From Streptomyces sp. HUAS 15-9 (GTDB lineage Bacteria; Actinomycetota; Actinomycetes; Streptomycetales; Streptomycetaceae): a stretch of DNA of 64,000 bases. Below the pieces are notes generated by a model that searched no databases, had not been told where the DNA came from, and was given only the letters and a program-made list of their open reading frames with translations. The stretch spans positions 124,001 to 188,000 of the forward strand of contig NZ_CP106798.1 in the NCBI RefSeq assembly GCF_025642155.1, in the 5' to 3' direction. Below, in pieces: positions 18,303-27,748 of the stretch (within the stretch, counting starts at the first letter, position 1; every line of letters begins with the position of its first letter). The position numbers and the translations under genes are program-made.

Positions 18303-20086
18303 CCCCGCCCGGCCACCCGGAGGAAGGGTCGCGGGCCACCCCCGCCGGTCCGGCACCGCTCCGCGGGAACGACACCTCCCGCCCGCGGATCCTCCGGGTC
18401 GCCGGCCCCTTGGTGGAGATCGTCTGCCCCGCTTCGGTCGCCATGCACGACCTGGTCGTGCTCGGCAGCGCCCGGCTGCCGGGCGAGGTGGTCGCCATCC
18501 ACGGCGAGACGGCCACTGTCCAGGCGTACGAGTACACGGGTGGACTGGCCCCCGGGCATGCCGCGGAGCCCCGGGGCCACCCGCTGTCGGTGCGCCTGGC
18601 CCCCGACCTGCTCGGCGGCGTGTACGACGGCCTCTTGCGCCCCCTGGTAGGCGCCGGTGACCTTCTCACGGCAAGCGAGCCGAGCGCAGCACCGGAACCG
18701 CGCAACTGGGCGTTCACACCGCAGGTGGCCGATGGAACGCGGGTCACTGCCGGGGACGTCCTCGGGGAGATCGGGGCGAGCGTGCCGCTGCGGCTGCTGG
18801 TGCCTTCGGGTCACTCGGGCGAGGTGACCCGGGTCGCGGCGGCGGGCGAGTACTCCGTGGACGCCGTGCTCGCCGTGGTGGGCGGTCACGAGGTGCGGAT
18901 GGCGCAGTCCTGGCCGGTGCGAAGGGCGCGGCCGGTCGCGGAGCGGTTGCCGGCGGACCTCCCGCTGAACACCGGGCAGCGGGCCGTCGATCTGCTCTTC
19001 CCGGTGGCCCGCGGCAGCACGGTCGCGGTGCCGGGCGGCTTCGGCACCGGCAAGACCATGCTGTTGCAGCAGATCGCCAAGTGGTGCGATGCCGACGTGA
19101 TCGTCTACGTCGGCTGCGGCGAGCGCGGCAACGAGATGGCGGACGTCATCGAAGAGCTGGCCGAGCTGACCGATCCGCGTACCGGTGGGAGCCTGGCGGA
19201 TCGGACCGTGACGATCGCGAACACCTCCAACATGCCGATGATGGCCCGCGAGGCGAGCGTGCACACGGGGGCGACGGTCGCGGAGTACTTCCGCGACATG
19301 GGCCTGGACGTCGTACTGATCGCCGACTCGACCTCCCGCTGGGCGGAGGCGCTGCGCGAGTTCGCCTCCCGCATGGGTGAACTCCCCGCCGAGGAGGGCT
19401 ATCCGGCGGGTCTCGCCTCGCAGTTGGCCGCCTTCTACGAGCGGGCCGCGGCGGTGCGCACCCTCGGTGGCACGACCGGCTCCGTCACGGTGATCGGTGC
19501 CGTGTCCCCGCCGGGCGGCGACCGCACGGAGCCGGTCACCGCGCACACCGAACGCTTCGTACGGTGCCTGTGGAGCCTGGACCGCGATCTCGCCTACGCG
19601 CGGCACTATCCGGCCGTTTCCTGGGCGGAGTCCTTTTCGCGGGACGCCGCCGCGCTGGCCACCGCGCACGCCCGGGCCGGTGAACCCGAGTGGGCCGGGC
19701 GACGGAGTCGGGTGGCGCTGCTGCTCGCCGAGGCGGACAGGCTGGCCGACCTCGTCGAGCTGGTCGGTATCACGGCCCTGCCGTCCCGGGAGCGGATCAG
19801 CGTGCTCGCGGGACGGTTGCTGCGCGAGGCCCTGATCCAGCAGAACGCCCTGTCTCCGGCCGATGCCTACAGCGCCCCCGAGAAGACCGCGGCCCTGGTG
19901 GAGGCCGTGCTGACGGTGATCGACCGCTGTCTGGAACTGGTGGACAGCGGCGCCCAGGCGGACGCCGTCGAGGCGGTCGACTTCACCCCGTTGTTGCGGG
20001 CGCGCGAAGCGGCCGGCCCCGCGGAGACCGCTCCCGTGACGGCGGCCCGGGACACCGTGCTGGCCCGGCTCGAGGAGACGGCATGA
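18299..20086 (+). CDS. atpA: V/A-type ATPase catalytic subunit A
   Basis: 595 residues from GTG 18299 (TGGAGG five bases upstream; an earlier in-frame GTG at 18287 lies within that site). N-terminal beta-barrel, the bulge region typical of A (not B), P-loop GGFGTGKT at 246-253, VIVYVGCGERGNEMADVIEE, and DSTSRWAEALREFASRMGEL. Full length. It hydrolyses or makes ATP at the A-B interface, driving ion movement through I and K. Confidence 0.97.
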   Translation: MTPPGHPEEGSRATPAGPAPLRGNDTSRPRILRVAGPLVEIVCPASVAMHDLVVLGSARLPGEVVAIHGETATVQAYEYTGGLAPGHAAEPRGHPLSVRLAPDLLGGVYDGLLRPLVGAGDLLTASEPSAAPEPRNWAFTPQVADGTRVTAGDVLGEIGASVPLRLLVPSGHSGEVTRVAAAGEYSVDAVLAVVGGHEVRMAQSWPVRRARPVAERLPADLPLNTGQRAVDLLFPVARGSTVAVPGGFGTGKTMLLQQIAKWCDADVIVYVGCGERGNEMADVIEELAELTDPRTGGSLADRTVTIANTSNMPMMAREASVHTGATVAEYFRDMGLDVVLIADSTSRWAEALREFASRMGELPAEEGYPAGLASQLAAFYERAAAVRTLGGTTGSVTVIGAVSPPGGDRTEPVTAHTERFVRCLWSLDRDLAYARHYPAVSWAESFSRDAAALATAHARAGEPEWAGRRSRVALLLAEADRLADLVELVGITALPSRERISVLAGRLLREALIQQNALSPADAYSAPEKTAALVEAVLTVIDRCLELVDSGAQADAVEAVDFTPLLRAREAAGPAETAPVTAARDTVLARLEETA

Positions 20087-21477
20087 GTGACCTCGCCGAC
20101 GTCGAATACACAGGTGTACTCGAACTGCGTGGCCCGCTCGTGGTCGTCGACGGCGTGAGCGGCGTCGGCTGGGACGAGTTCGCCACGATCGTCCTCGGCT
20201 CCGGTGAACGACGGCACGGGCTGGTCCTGGAGGTGGACCGGGATCTCGCGGTGGTGCAGGTCCTGGAGGACACGGCGGGCATGGACCGGACCGGCACCCG
20301 CGTCGCGTTCTCGGGCACGCCGCTGCGGATCCCGGTCGGCGACGGATGGCTGGGACGGGTGTGCAACGGGCGGGGCGAACCCGCGGACGGCGGGCCGCCG
20401 GTGCTGGGCGGGTCGTACGCGGCGGTCGGCGGGGCGCCGATCAACCCGGCGCGGCGGGAGACGCCGGACGAGCCGGTTCTGACCGGTGTGGGAGCGGTGG
20501 ACGTGCTCACCACGCTGGTGCGGGGCCAGAAATTGCCGGTGTTCTCGGCGGCCGGACTGCCGCACCTGGAGCTGGCGGTGCAGATCGCGGCCCAGGCGAC
20601 GTGCGGCGGCGAGGCGTTCGCCGTCGTGTTCGCCGGCATGGGACTCACGCACGCCGACGCCGCGTTCGTCCGCGACGGGCTGGCCGCCCGCTCCGCCGCA
20701 CGGGAACTGGCCCTCCTGATCAACACGGCCGACGACCCGGTGATCGAACGGTTGCTCACCCCCCGTCTCGCCCTGACCGTCGCCGAACACCTGGCGTTCA
20801 CCGGGGGCCGTCACGTCCTGGTGGTGATGACGGACATGACGGCCTATGCGGAGGCCCTGCGCGAGGTGTCCGCCGCGCGGGGCGAGATACCGGCCCGCCG
20901 GGCGTACCCGGGCTACCTCTACAGCGACCTGGCGTCCCTTTACGAGCGCTGCGGGAAGATCAAGGGCCGTCCGGGGTCGGTGACCGTGCTGCCGGTGCTC
21001 ACCATGCCCGCAGGCGACATCACCCACCCCGTTCCGGACCTCACCGGGTACATCACGGAGGGCCAGATCGTGCTGTCCGCCGAAGTGCACGCGGCCGGCA
21101 CCTATCCGCCCGTCGACCCGCTGGCCTCGCTGTCGCGCCTCATGCGCAAGGGAGCCGGACCGGGCCGTACCCGCGCGGACCATCCGGCCGTCGCCGCGCA
21201 GTTGATCGCCGCGCTGGCCCGGTCCAGGCAGGTGCGGGAACTCGCCGACCTGATCGGACGGTCGGCACTCAGCCCGACCGACCTGCGCCACCTCGACCTG
21301 GAGGACGCCTTCCGGAACCGGTTCCTCGCCCAGGGAACGGACGAGAACCGGTCGTTGGAGGAGTGCCTGGACCGGGCCTGGGACGTGCTGCTGACGCTGC
21401 CACGGGGCCAGCTCGGCATGATCCCGGCCGACCTGCTCGACACCCACACCCCGCCGCAGGACGGGGAGCCGACGTGA
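20083..21477 (+). CDS. atpB: V/A-type ATPase regulatory subunit B
   Basis: 464 residues, ATG 20083. Lacks a P-loop, as expected for B. Typical blocks: PVFSAAGLPHLELAVQIA, VVFAGMGLTH, LVVMTDMTAYAEALREVSAA, RRAYPGYLYSDLASLYERCG and GDITHPVPDLTGYITEGQIV, plus the YPPVDPLASLSRLM segment. Normal length. Coupled to A and D by four-base overlaps. Confidence 0.97.
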   Translation: MSDLADVEYTGVLELRGPLVVVDGVSGVGWDEFATIVLGSGERRHGLVLEVDRDLAVVQVLEDTAGMDRTGTRVAFSGTPLRIPVGDGWLGRVCNGRGEPADGGPPVLGGSYAAVGGAPINPARRETPDEPVLTGVGAVDVLTTLVRGQKLPVFSAAGLPHLELAVQIAAQATCGGEAFAVVFAGMGLTHADAAFVRDGLAARSAARELALLINTADDPVIERLLTPRLALTVAEHLAFTGGRHVLVVMTDMTAYAEALREVSAARGEIPARRAYPGYLYSDLASLYERCGKIKGRPGSVTVLPVLTMPAGDITHPVPDLTGYITEGQIVLSAEVHAAGTYPPVDPLASLSRLMRKGAGPGRTRADHPAVAAQLIAALARSRQVRELADLIGRSALSPTDLRHLDLEDAFRNRFLAQGTDENRSLEECLDRAWDVLLTLPRGQLGMIPADLLDTHTPPQDGEPT

Positions 21478-22094
21478 GCACGCACGGCCGCCGGGTGCCA
21501 CCGGGACGGGCCGGGCGGCTGCGGCTTCGCCGCAACCTCGCCACCGCGCTGCGCGGAGCCGACCTGCTGGAACGCAAACTCCGGCTGCTGCTGGACCGGG
21601 AGCGCGCGCAACGGCGGGCGGCCGAGGACGCGGGCTCGGCATGGCGGGAAGCGCTGGCCGACGCCGACACCTGGCTGGTGCGCGGGGTGCTGCTCGGGGG
21701 CGAACAGGCGCTGGCCCAGGCGGTGCCCGCGGACCGGGCACGTGTCGGCGTCGAGTGGGCCGCGCTGATGGGCGTACGCCATCCCGCGGCCGTGACCTGG
21801 ACAGCCCCCGTCCGCTCCGCGGCGGAGCCGACACCGCCCAACACCGCGCTCGCGCATGCCGAGACGGCGTACCGTGCCGCGGTCCGCGCCGCCGCGGAGT
21901 ACGCCGCTCGCCAGGCGGCCGCCGAGTTGCTCGCCGCCGAAGCCGGACGGACCCGGCAGCGGGTTCGCGCTCTGCGCCGGCACTGGATCCCCCGGCTGCG
22001 GCGCGAACTGGCGGCACTGGAGCTGGCGTTGGAGGAGACCGAACACGAGGAAGCGGTACGACGACGCTGGGCCGCTTCCCGCGGGGCCCGGTGA
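21474..22094 (+). CDS. atpD: V/A-type ATPase subunit D (central axle)
   Basis: 206 residues, GTG 21474 overlapping the stop of B. Long N- and C-terminal helices that form the rotor coiled coil: LRRNLATALRGADLLERKLR near the start and RVRALRRHWIPRLRRELAAL near the end. Arg-rich tail. Last gene of the nine-gene operon, followed by a strong stem-loop. Confidence 0.88.
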   Translation: MSTHGRRVPPGRAGRLRLRRNLATALRGADLLERKLRLLLDRERAQRRAAEDAGSAWREALADADTWLVRGVLLGGEQALAQAVPADRARVGVEWAALMGVRHPAAVTWTAPVRSAAEPTPPNTALAHAETAYRAAVRAAAEYAARQAAAELLAAEAGRTRQRVRALRRHWIPRLRRELAALELALEETEHEEAVRRRWAASRGAR

Positions 22095-22117
22095 GAACGG
22101 CACGCGAAGCGCACGAG

Positions 22118-22147
22118 GGTGGCGGGCCCCTGCCCGAGCCCGCCACC
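22118..22147. terminator. Stem-loop between convergent atpD and hsp20
   Basis: GGTGGCGGGC (22118-22127) pairs perfectly with GCCCGCCACC (22138-22147) around a 10-nt loop. Positioned between two convergent stops, it should serve both directions. Confidence 0.8.
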
Positions 22148-22163
22148 TTGTCGGCAACCGTCG

Positions 22164-22586
22164 TCAGTTGCCCTGCTGGATCTCGATGTGCTTGGCCTCC
22201 GCCTTCTCGGCGCCCAGGCCGACGCTGACAGTGAGCATGCCGTCGGTGTAGTCGGCCTTGACGTCGTCCTCGTCGGCGCCCGGCGGCAGCGTCACGCTGC
22301 GGCTCATCGTGCCGTACCGGATCTCGTTGTGGGTTTTCGTGACTTCCTTCTCGGTGCGTTCGGCCTGAACGGTCAGGACGCCGTCACTGATGAAGACGTC
22401 GAGGTCCCCGGGGGCCATGCCCGGAAGCTCCGCTCGCATCACGTAGCGGTCGTCCTCGATGAAGTCCTCGATGCGAATCGTGTACAGGTCACCCATCGTG
22501 GGCATCGCGAACCGGGCCGGAAGGTTCTCGAACCAGTCCGGCAACTCCGGGAACGCGAACTTCTGCCTGCGTGCCAGTGTGGCCAT
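22164..22586 (-). CDS. Hsp20 / alpha-crystallin small heat-shock protein
   Basis: 140 residues from ATG 22586 with GAGGAGG upstream; the frame is open to 22751 but without a site. N-terminal arm MATLARRQKFAFPELPDWFE, alpha-crystallin domain about 40-128 (YVMRAELPGMAPGDLDVFIS, TVQAERTEKE, GTMSRSVTLPPGADEDD, YTDGMLTVSV), and a C-terminal HIEIQQ (IxI-like) tail. ATP-independent holdase. Relative of mycobacterial Acr/HspX, a DosR target. Two motif-like sites lie in the divergent upstream region. Confidence 0.95.
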   Translation of the reverse strand: MATLARRQKFAFPELPDWFENLPARFAMPTMGDLYTIRIEDFIEDDRYVMRAELPGMAPGDLDVFISDGVLTVQAERTEKEVTKTHNEIRYGTMSRSVTLPPGADEDDVKADYTDGMLTVSVGLGAEKAEAKHIEIQQGN

Positions 22587-22657
22587 CGCCGTACCTCCTC
22601 GGCGGTTGTCCAGCCTGCCGACACTTCCAGTCCAGCACGGACGGGCCCGTACCGCTA

Positions 22658-22671
22658 AGTCCGAACAGCCC
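22658..22671. promoter_or_regulatory. Weak candidate operator upstream of hsp20
   Basis: AGTCCGAACAGCCC, 71 nt upstream of the hsp20 start. A looser match to the 36299 palindrome. Confidence 0.25.
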
Positions 22672-22721
22672 ATGGCACGGTCCCCGAAGTCCCCCCATGA
22701 TGGGCCGACAGGGACGGGACG

Positions 22722-22735
22722 AGGACCAATGGCCC
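22722..22735. promoter_or_regulatory. Candidate operator upstream of the DUF1918 gene
   Basis: AGGACCAATGGCCC, 82 nt upstream of ATG 22818. It keeps the GGACC…GGCCC arms. Confidence 0.3.
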
Positions 22736-22817
22736 CTGGGACCCTGGCCACGGCAGGTCTTGCATGGGATCAGCGGCACTGACTGCTCCGCGCCACCGCA
22801 GGGAGGAGGCGAGCGAG

Positions 22818-23138
22818 ATGTCCGCTCCCGCACCGGCACGAAAGAACGACCGGGCCGCGCCGAGAACCGAACCCGAGACCGGCGCCTCGATCCGCGCCCG
22901 CGTGGGCGACGAGATCGTCGTGCGCGGCACCGTGGCCGGGGTCGTCGCACGGGACGGCGAGATCGTGGGGCTCCACCATCCGGACGGCAGCCCACCGTAC
23001 GACGTCCGCTGGGCCGAGGACGGACGGGTGACCCTGTACTTCCCAGGACCCGACGCCTACATCAGGCATCTGACGCCTGAACCTCACCCGGCAGGCGCGT
23101 CCGCGCGCAACGTCGGCTCCCGACGAGCCCCTGGCTGA
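22818..23138 (+). CDS. DUF1918 protein
   Basis: 106 residues from ATG 22818 (GGGAGGAGG upstream). A 40-residue polar N-terminus precedes the DUF1918 core, which is a small SH3-like beta-barrel: RARVGDEIVVRGTVAGVVAR, GEIVGLHHPDGSPPYDVRW, YFPGPDAYIRHL. Function unknown. Commonly found beside Usp, Hsp20 and CBS genes in actinobacterial stress loci, as here. A truncated second copy occurs at 46463. Confidence 0.85.
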   Translation: MSAPAPARKNDRAAPRTEPETGASIRARVGDEIVVRGTVAGVVARDGEIVGLHHPDGSPPYDVRWAEDGRVTLYFPGPDAYIRHLTPEPHPAGASARNVGSRRAPG

Positions 23139-23146
23139 AGGCCGCC

Positions 23147-23464
23147 ATGCCGTGGCCCGGTGATCGCAGGCCGATCGTCGTGGGCGTCGATCCCGACCCC
23201 GGCCGGCAGATGGCGTCGGCCTGGGCGGCCGACGAGGCCGCCCGCCGTCGGCTGCCGTTGCCCACGGACTTCGTCGGGGCGCGGCATCCGCAGCTCGAGG
23301 TGGACGCTGTGCTCGCCGAGGGCGACGCCGTGCGGGCGCTGTGTGAGCAGAGCCGCGACGCAACGGCTGTCGTGCCGGGCTTGCGAGGCGGGCGCACCCT
23401 GGAGGGACGGCACGCCACCGTGACTGCACAGCTCCGACCATGGACAGGCTGGTCGGCACCGTGA
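23147..23464 (+). pseudogene. Degenerate universal stress protein
   Basis: The 105-codon frame starts RPIVVGVDPDPGRQ and ASAWAADEAARRRLPL, the Usp N-terminus. It then skips the middle strand and resumes at AVLAEGDAVRALCEQSRDA. The ATP-binding G-2X-G-9X-G-S/T block is replaced by LRGGRTLEGRHATVTAQL, and the end is random. It is therefore an internally deleted Usp that cannot bind nucleotide in the usual way. It sits between DUF1918 and the P-type ATPase. Confidence 0.65.
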
Positions 23465-23527
23465 CCTCGGCTACGGATCCAACGGCGCCGGGAGTACCCG
23501 GGCCGCCCTCGGCACTGGGAGCCCGCT

Positions 23528-26407
23528 GTGAGCCCTGAACCGGTCGGGCGGGGAGCGATCCCGCGTCGCGTGCCCGGGACGACGGCGCTGCACGCCGGTG
23601 ACCCGCCGGCGGGCACCCCGGTCTCGGCCGCCGGACCGCCCCGGGACCGGCCCGGCGCCCGCGGTCCGTCCATCCCGTCCCTGCCCGTCGCGGACGTCTT
23701 CACCGTTCTGGACGGTTCCCCGAGCGGTCTCACGGCGGCCGAGGCCGCGGCGCGGCTGGCTCGCCACGGCCCCAACGAGTTGCCCGGCGTGGGCCGCCGC
23801 CATGTGTGGAGGCGGCTGGTCGCACAGTTCACCGACCTCTTCGCGGTGGTGCTGCTCGTCTCCTCGGCGATCACCTTCCTCGCCTACGCACTGGAGCAGC
23901 CCCGGGATCCGGCCACGCTTCAGCTGGCCCTGGCGATCCTCGGCGTGGTCCTCCTGAATGCCGGTATCGGTTTCGCGCAAGAGTACTCCGCCGAGCGCAC
24001 GGCGGAGTCGTTGCAGGCGATGGTGCCGCACACCTGCCGGGTGCTGCGGGACGGGGAGCCACGGGAACGGCCCGCTCGGGATCTGGTTCCCGGGGATGTC
24101 GTGCTTCTGGAGGCCGGGGACGCGGTGTCGGCCGACTGCCGGCTGGTCGAGGCGCACGACGTCGCTGTCAACAACGCGGCACTGACCGGCGAGAGCGATG
24201 CCGTCGCGCGGGTCGCAGGACCGGTGCCGGCGGGGCCGCCGCTGGAGGCGCGCAACTGCGTGTTCATGGGCACCGACGTGGTCGCGGGCACAGGCAGGGC
24301 GGTCGTGTCCGCGACCGGGACGGCCACCGAGTTCGGGAGGATCTTCCGCCTGACCGCTGCGGCACCGCGGCAGAAGACCCCACTGCAGCGCCAGGTCGCG
24401 GCCATGGCTCGCCGCGTGTCCGGCGTCGCGCTGGCGACCGGGGCCGCGCTGTTCGCGGTGCGCGTGCCCAGCGGGCAGCCGTTCGTCGACACGTTCGTGT
24501 TCTCGCTCGGGGTCATGGTCGCCCTCGTTCCGGAGGGTCTGCCGGCGACGCTCTCGGTGTCGCTGGCGATCGGTGTGCGCCGTATGGCCCGTCGGCACGC
24601 GCTGGTCAAGCAGCTGCTGGCGGTGGAGGCGCTCGGCTCGACGAGCGTGGTGTGCACCGACAAGACGGGGACACTCACGCAGGCCGAGATGACCGTCGTA
24701 CGCGTGTGGGCGAACGGCGTGTCGCACGCCGTGGCGGGGGTGGGATATGCGCCTGTCGGTGAGGTCGCCGAGGCGCGGTCCGTGCGGGAGCTGCTGCGTA
24801 CGGCGGCTCTGTGCAGCAACGCCCGGCTGGTGCCGCCCACCGGACACGACGGCTGGCGGGTGCTCGGCGACACCACTGAGGGCGCACTTCTGGTGGCGGC
24901 CATGAAGGCAGGCCTGGATCCGGCGGTGGAGGAGGCGCGGACACCGCGGGTGGCGGAGTATCCCTTCGACTCGGTCCGCAAGCTGATGAGCACCGTGCAA
25001 CGCGACGAGGACGGCGGGTACGACGTGTGTGTCAAGGGCGCGCCCCTGGAACTGCTCGCCCGTTGCGACGCCATCGACCGGGACGGCATACGGACGCCGC
25101 TCACCGAAGCCGACCGCGCCGAGGTGGTCGCGGCCGCGGACGACATGGCCGGGCAGGGTCTGCGCGTGCTGGCGGTCGCCCGGCAGAGGGTGACGAGTCC
25201 TCGCCCGGCGCTCGGAGACGTCGAATCGGAGCTCACCCTGCTGGGTCTCGCCGGGATGTACGACCCGCCACGCCCGGAGGTGCGGGACGCGGTGGACGCG
25301 TGCCGACGGGCCGGGATCCGCATCGTCATGGTCACCGGCGACCATCCGCTGACCGCGGAGGCCGTCGCCCGCCGCGTCGGCATCGTCCGGGGACCGGCGC
25401 CGTCCGTGGTGACGGGCGCGCAGGTGGACGCACTGGACGACGGCGGTCTGGACGCGCTGCTGGCGGGCTCCACGGAACTGCTCCTGTGCCGGGTCAGTCC
25501 CGAGCACAAGATGCGCGTGGTCACCGCGCTGCAGCAGCGCGGTGAGGTCGTCGCCGTCACCGGGGACGGCGCCAACGACGCGCCCGCCCTGAAACACGCG
25601 GACATCGGCGTCGCCATGGGCGCCTCGGGCACGGACGTCGCCCGTGAGGCGGCGGTGATGGTGCTGCTCGACGACTCCTTCGCCTCCATCACCACCGCGG
25701 TGGGGCTGGGCCGTTCCGTCTACCGCAACATCCGCAAGTTCCTGATCTATCTGTTCAGCCACAACATCGCCGAACTGGTGCCGATCCTGGCGGCGACCTT
25801 CGCCGGGTTCCCGCTGGTGCCGATCACGGCCGTGCAGATTCTCGCCATCGACCTGGGGTCCGACGTGCTGCCCGCGCTCGCCCTGGGTGCCGAGCCGATG
25901 GAAGCCGACGTCATGGACAGCCCGCCGCGACCGCGCCGGGAACGGCTCTTCTCGGCCGCCGTCATGGGCCGGATCCTCTTCCTCGGCGGTATCCAGGCCC
26001 TCGGCGTGTGTGCCGTGTTCTTCTGGCACATCCACGCCTCCGGCATCCCGTACGCGGACTTCACCAGGGACACTCCCGTCTACCGGGAAGCGATCACCAT
26101 GGTCCAGGCCGGCATCGTCGTCAGTCAGTTCTTCAACGCCCTCGCGGTACGCACCGACCGGCAGAGCGTATGGCGGGCAGGTCTGCTGTCCAACCCCTGG
26201 CTGATCGGCGCCGGTTGCGTGGGTATCGCGCTGATGGCCGCCATCAGTTACGCGCCGCCGCTGCAGGCGATCTTCAACACCGCGCCGCTGGCACCCGCCG
26301 ACTGGGCGGTTCTCGCCGGGTTCGGGGCACTGTTGCTGGCCGCCGAGGAAGCCCGTAAGTGGGTGCTCCGGCACCGAAGGACGTCCCCGAAGGGAGGGAC
26401 AGGATGA
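23528..26407 (+). CDS. P-type cation-transporting ATPase (type II)
   Basis: 959 residues from GTG 23528 (GGGAG upstream). The first 50 residues are a Pro/Arg-rich extension, then a cation-ATPase N-terminal domain (LTAAEAAARLARHGPNELP). TGES actuator loop (ALTGESDAVA), PEGLP in M4 (LVPEGLPATLSVSLAIG), phospho-acceptor D378 in CTDKTGTLTQ, hinge GDGANDAPALKHADIGVAMG, and six C-terminal membrane segments. PEGLP and the GANDAPALK hinge place it in the Ca2+/Na+/Mn2+ type II group. The exact ion is not decided. Coupled to two TrkA-type genes. Confidence 0.93.
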   Translation: MSPEPVGRGAIPRRVPGTTALHAGDPPAGTPVSAAGPPRDRPGARGPSIPSLPVADVFTVLDGSPSGLTAAEAAARLARHGPNELPGVGRRHVWRRLVAQFTDLFAVVLLVSSAITFLAYALEQPRDPATLQLALAILGVVLLNAGIGFAQEYSAERTAESLQAMVPHTCRVLRDGEPRERPARDLVPGDVVLLEAGDAVSADCRLVEAHDVAVNNAALTGESDAVARVAGPVPAGPPLEARNCVFMGTDVVAGTGRAVVSATGTATEFGRIFRLTAAAPRQKTPLQRQVAAMARRVSGVALATGAALFAVRVPSGQPFVDTFVFSLGVMVALVPEGLPATLSVSLAIGVRRMARRHALVKQLLAVEALGSTSVVCTDKTGTLTQAEMTVVRVWANGVSHAVAGVGYAPVGEVAEARSVRELLRTAALCSNARLVPPTGHDGWRVLGDTTEGALLVAAMKAGLDPAVEEARTPRVAEYPFDSVRKLMSTVQRDEDGGYDVCVKGAPLELLARCDAIDRDGIRTPLTEADRAEVVAAADDMAGQGLRVLAVARQRVTSPRPALGDVESELTLLGLAGMYDPPRPEVRDAVDACRRAGIRIVMVTGDHPLTAEAVARRVGIVRGPAPSVVTGAQVDALDDGGLDALLAGSTELLLCRVSPEHKMRVVTALQQRGEVVAVTGDGANDAPALKHADIGVAMGASGTDVAREAAVMVLLDDSFASITTAVGLGRSVYRNIRKFLIYLFSHNIAELVPILAATFAGFPLVPITAVQILAIDLGSDVLPALALGAEPMEADVMDSPPRPRRERLFSAAVMGRILFLGGIQALGVCAVFFWHIHASGIPYADFTRDTPVYREAITMVQAGIVVSQFFNALAVRTDRQSVWRAGLLSNPWLIGAGCVGIALMAAISYAPPLQAIFNTAPLAPADWAVLAGFGALLLAAEEARKWVLRHRRTSPKGGTG

Positions 26408-27063
26408 GAGTGGTCATCGTGGGCTGCGGCCGCGTCGGTTCCACCCTCGCGGCGCAGCTTGTGGCCGAGGGCCATGACGTGCGTGTCGTCGACCGGCAGC
26501 CCAAGGCGGGCAGGCTGCTGCCACCGAGCTTCCCCGGCACCTTCCACGTGGGCAACGGCTTCAGCCGCTCCGTGCTGGAAGCGGCCGGAATCGTCCACGC
26601 GGACGCGTGCGTCGCGGTCACCTCGGGAGACAACAGCAACATCGTCAGTGCCCGGACCGCAAAGGAGACGTACCGGGTTCCGGTCGTCCTCGCCCGTATC
26701 CACGACCCGAGCCGCGCCGACATCTACCGTGACCTGGGCATCCCGACGATCTCCAGCGTCCGCTGGGCCGTCGGCCGTATTCACCAGATGCTGCTGCACC
26801 GGCACCTCACGCCGGAGCTCTCCTTCGGGAACGGCGAGACCCTTCTGGTTCGCTCACAGCTGCCGGCCTATCTGACCGGACGCCAGCTGACCGAGTTCGA
26901 CGTCGACGGGGAGATCCGCGTCGTGGAGATCACCCGCGGCGGACGCTCGCTGCTGCCCGCCCATGGTGTCCTCGTCGAGCCCGACGACCTGGTCACCTTC
27001 GCCGTCGCCGCGACCGCGCTGGGCCGTCTGCGCGGCTTCCTCGACAAGGAGCTGGGAACGTGA
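26404..27063 (+). CDS. TrkA-type NAD-binding potassium regulator (first of two)
   Basis: 219 residues, ATG 26404 in the stop of the ATPase gene. RCK-N Rossmann domain: MRVVIVGCGRVGSTLAAQLV with GxGxxG, then VTSGDNSNIVSARTAKE. C-terminal domain about 130-215 (LLVRSQLPAYLTGRQL, VEITRGGRSLLPA). Such proteins gate Trk/Ktr potassium channels in response to NAD(H) or ATP. No membrane partner (TrkH/KtrB) is in the window. Confidence 0.9.
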   Translation: MRVVIVGCGRVGSTLAAQLVAEGHDVRVVDRQPKAGRLLPPSFPGTFHVGNGFSRSVLEAAGIVHADACVAVTSGDNSNIVSARTAKETYRVPVVLARIHDPSRADIYRDLGIPTISSVRWAVGRIHQMLLHRHLTPELSFGNGETLLVRSQLPAYLTGRQLTEFDVDGEIRVVEITRGGRSLLPAHGVLVEPDDLVTFAVAATALGRLRGFLDKELGT

Positions 27064-27716
27064 AGGTCCTGATCGCGGGCGCGGGCCGCCTCGGAACTCA
27101 GTTCGCCCAGGTTCTCTCCGCCGCACGCAACGACGTCACCCTCATCGAGCACGACGAGGGCCGCTTCGCGGAGCTGGCAGGCATGCCATCGGTCAACCTG
27201 GTGGCCGGGGACGCCTGCGAGCCTTCACTCCTGGCGGGTGCGGGGGCGATGACCTGCGACCTCGTCGTGGCCGCCACCGGCCGGGACGAGGACAACCTCG
27301 TCATCAGCCTGCTCGCCAAGCGCCAGTTCGGTGTGGGGCGAGTGGCGGCGCGCGTCAACGACGCGGACAACGCCTGGCTCTTCGGTCCGCAGTGGGGTGT
27401 GGACGTACCCGTGCCCGCTGCGACCCCGCTGATCTCGCTCATCGAGGAGGCCACCGGTGCCACCGACACGGTGGCACTGCTGCGGCTGAGCAAGGCGGGC
27501 GTCGAAGTCATCGAGACAGCGATCACCGAGGACTCCCGAGCCGCGGGGCGCCTGCTGGGTGAGATCACGCTGCCTGCCGGAACCGTTGTCGCCACAGTCG
27601 TCCGCGACGGACGTCCCACGGTGCCGAGCCCCGATGAGCGGCTCCTGCCGGGGGACGAACTCCTGCTCGTCTCGCACGAGGCCACCGAGCAGGAGATTCA
27701 TGCGGTCTTCCAGTGA
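27060..27716 (+). CDS. TrkA-type NAD-binding potassium regulator (second of two)
   Basis: 218 residues, GTG 27060 overlapping the previous stop. RCK-N: MKVLIAGAGRLGTQFAQVL, then NLVAGDACEPSLLAGAG and VAATGRDEDNLVISLLAKRQ. RCK-C: GVEVIETAITEDSRAAGRLL and PDERLLPGDELLLVSHE. Forms a tandem TrkA pair with the gene before it, as in several actinobacterial Trk systems. The pair may assemble as a heteromer. Convergent with the Usp gene downstream. Confidence 0.9.
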   Translation: MKVLIAGAGRLGTQFAQVLSAARNDVTLIEHDEGRFAELAGMPSVNLVAGDACEPSLLAGAGAMTCDLVVAATGRDEDNLVISLLAKRQFGVGRVAARVNDADNAWLFGPQWGVDVPVPAATPLISLIEEATGATDTVALLRLSKAGVEVIETAITEDSRAAGRLLGEITLPAGTVVATVVRDGRPTVPSPDERLLPGDELLLVSHEATEQEIHAVFQ

Positions 27717-27748
27717 CCGGCGCGTGCCGTCCCGCGGCCCGGCCCGGG

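Noticed and set aside
23471..26374. 967-codon open frame on the minus strand opposite the P-type ATPase
   Set aside because: A shadow frame: its composition (His/Arg/Gly/Gln-rich), lack of any domain and exact overlap with a clear P-type ATPase show it is non-coding. The same holds for other long antisense frames, such as 19867-22146, 28842-31127 and 59615-61549.
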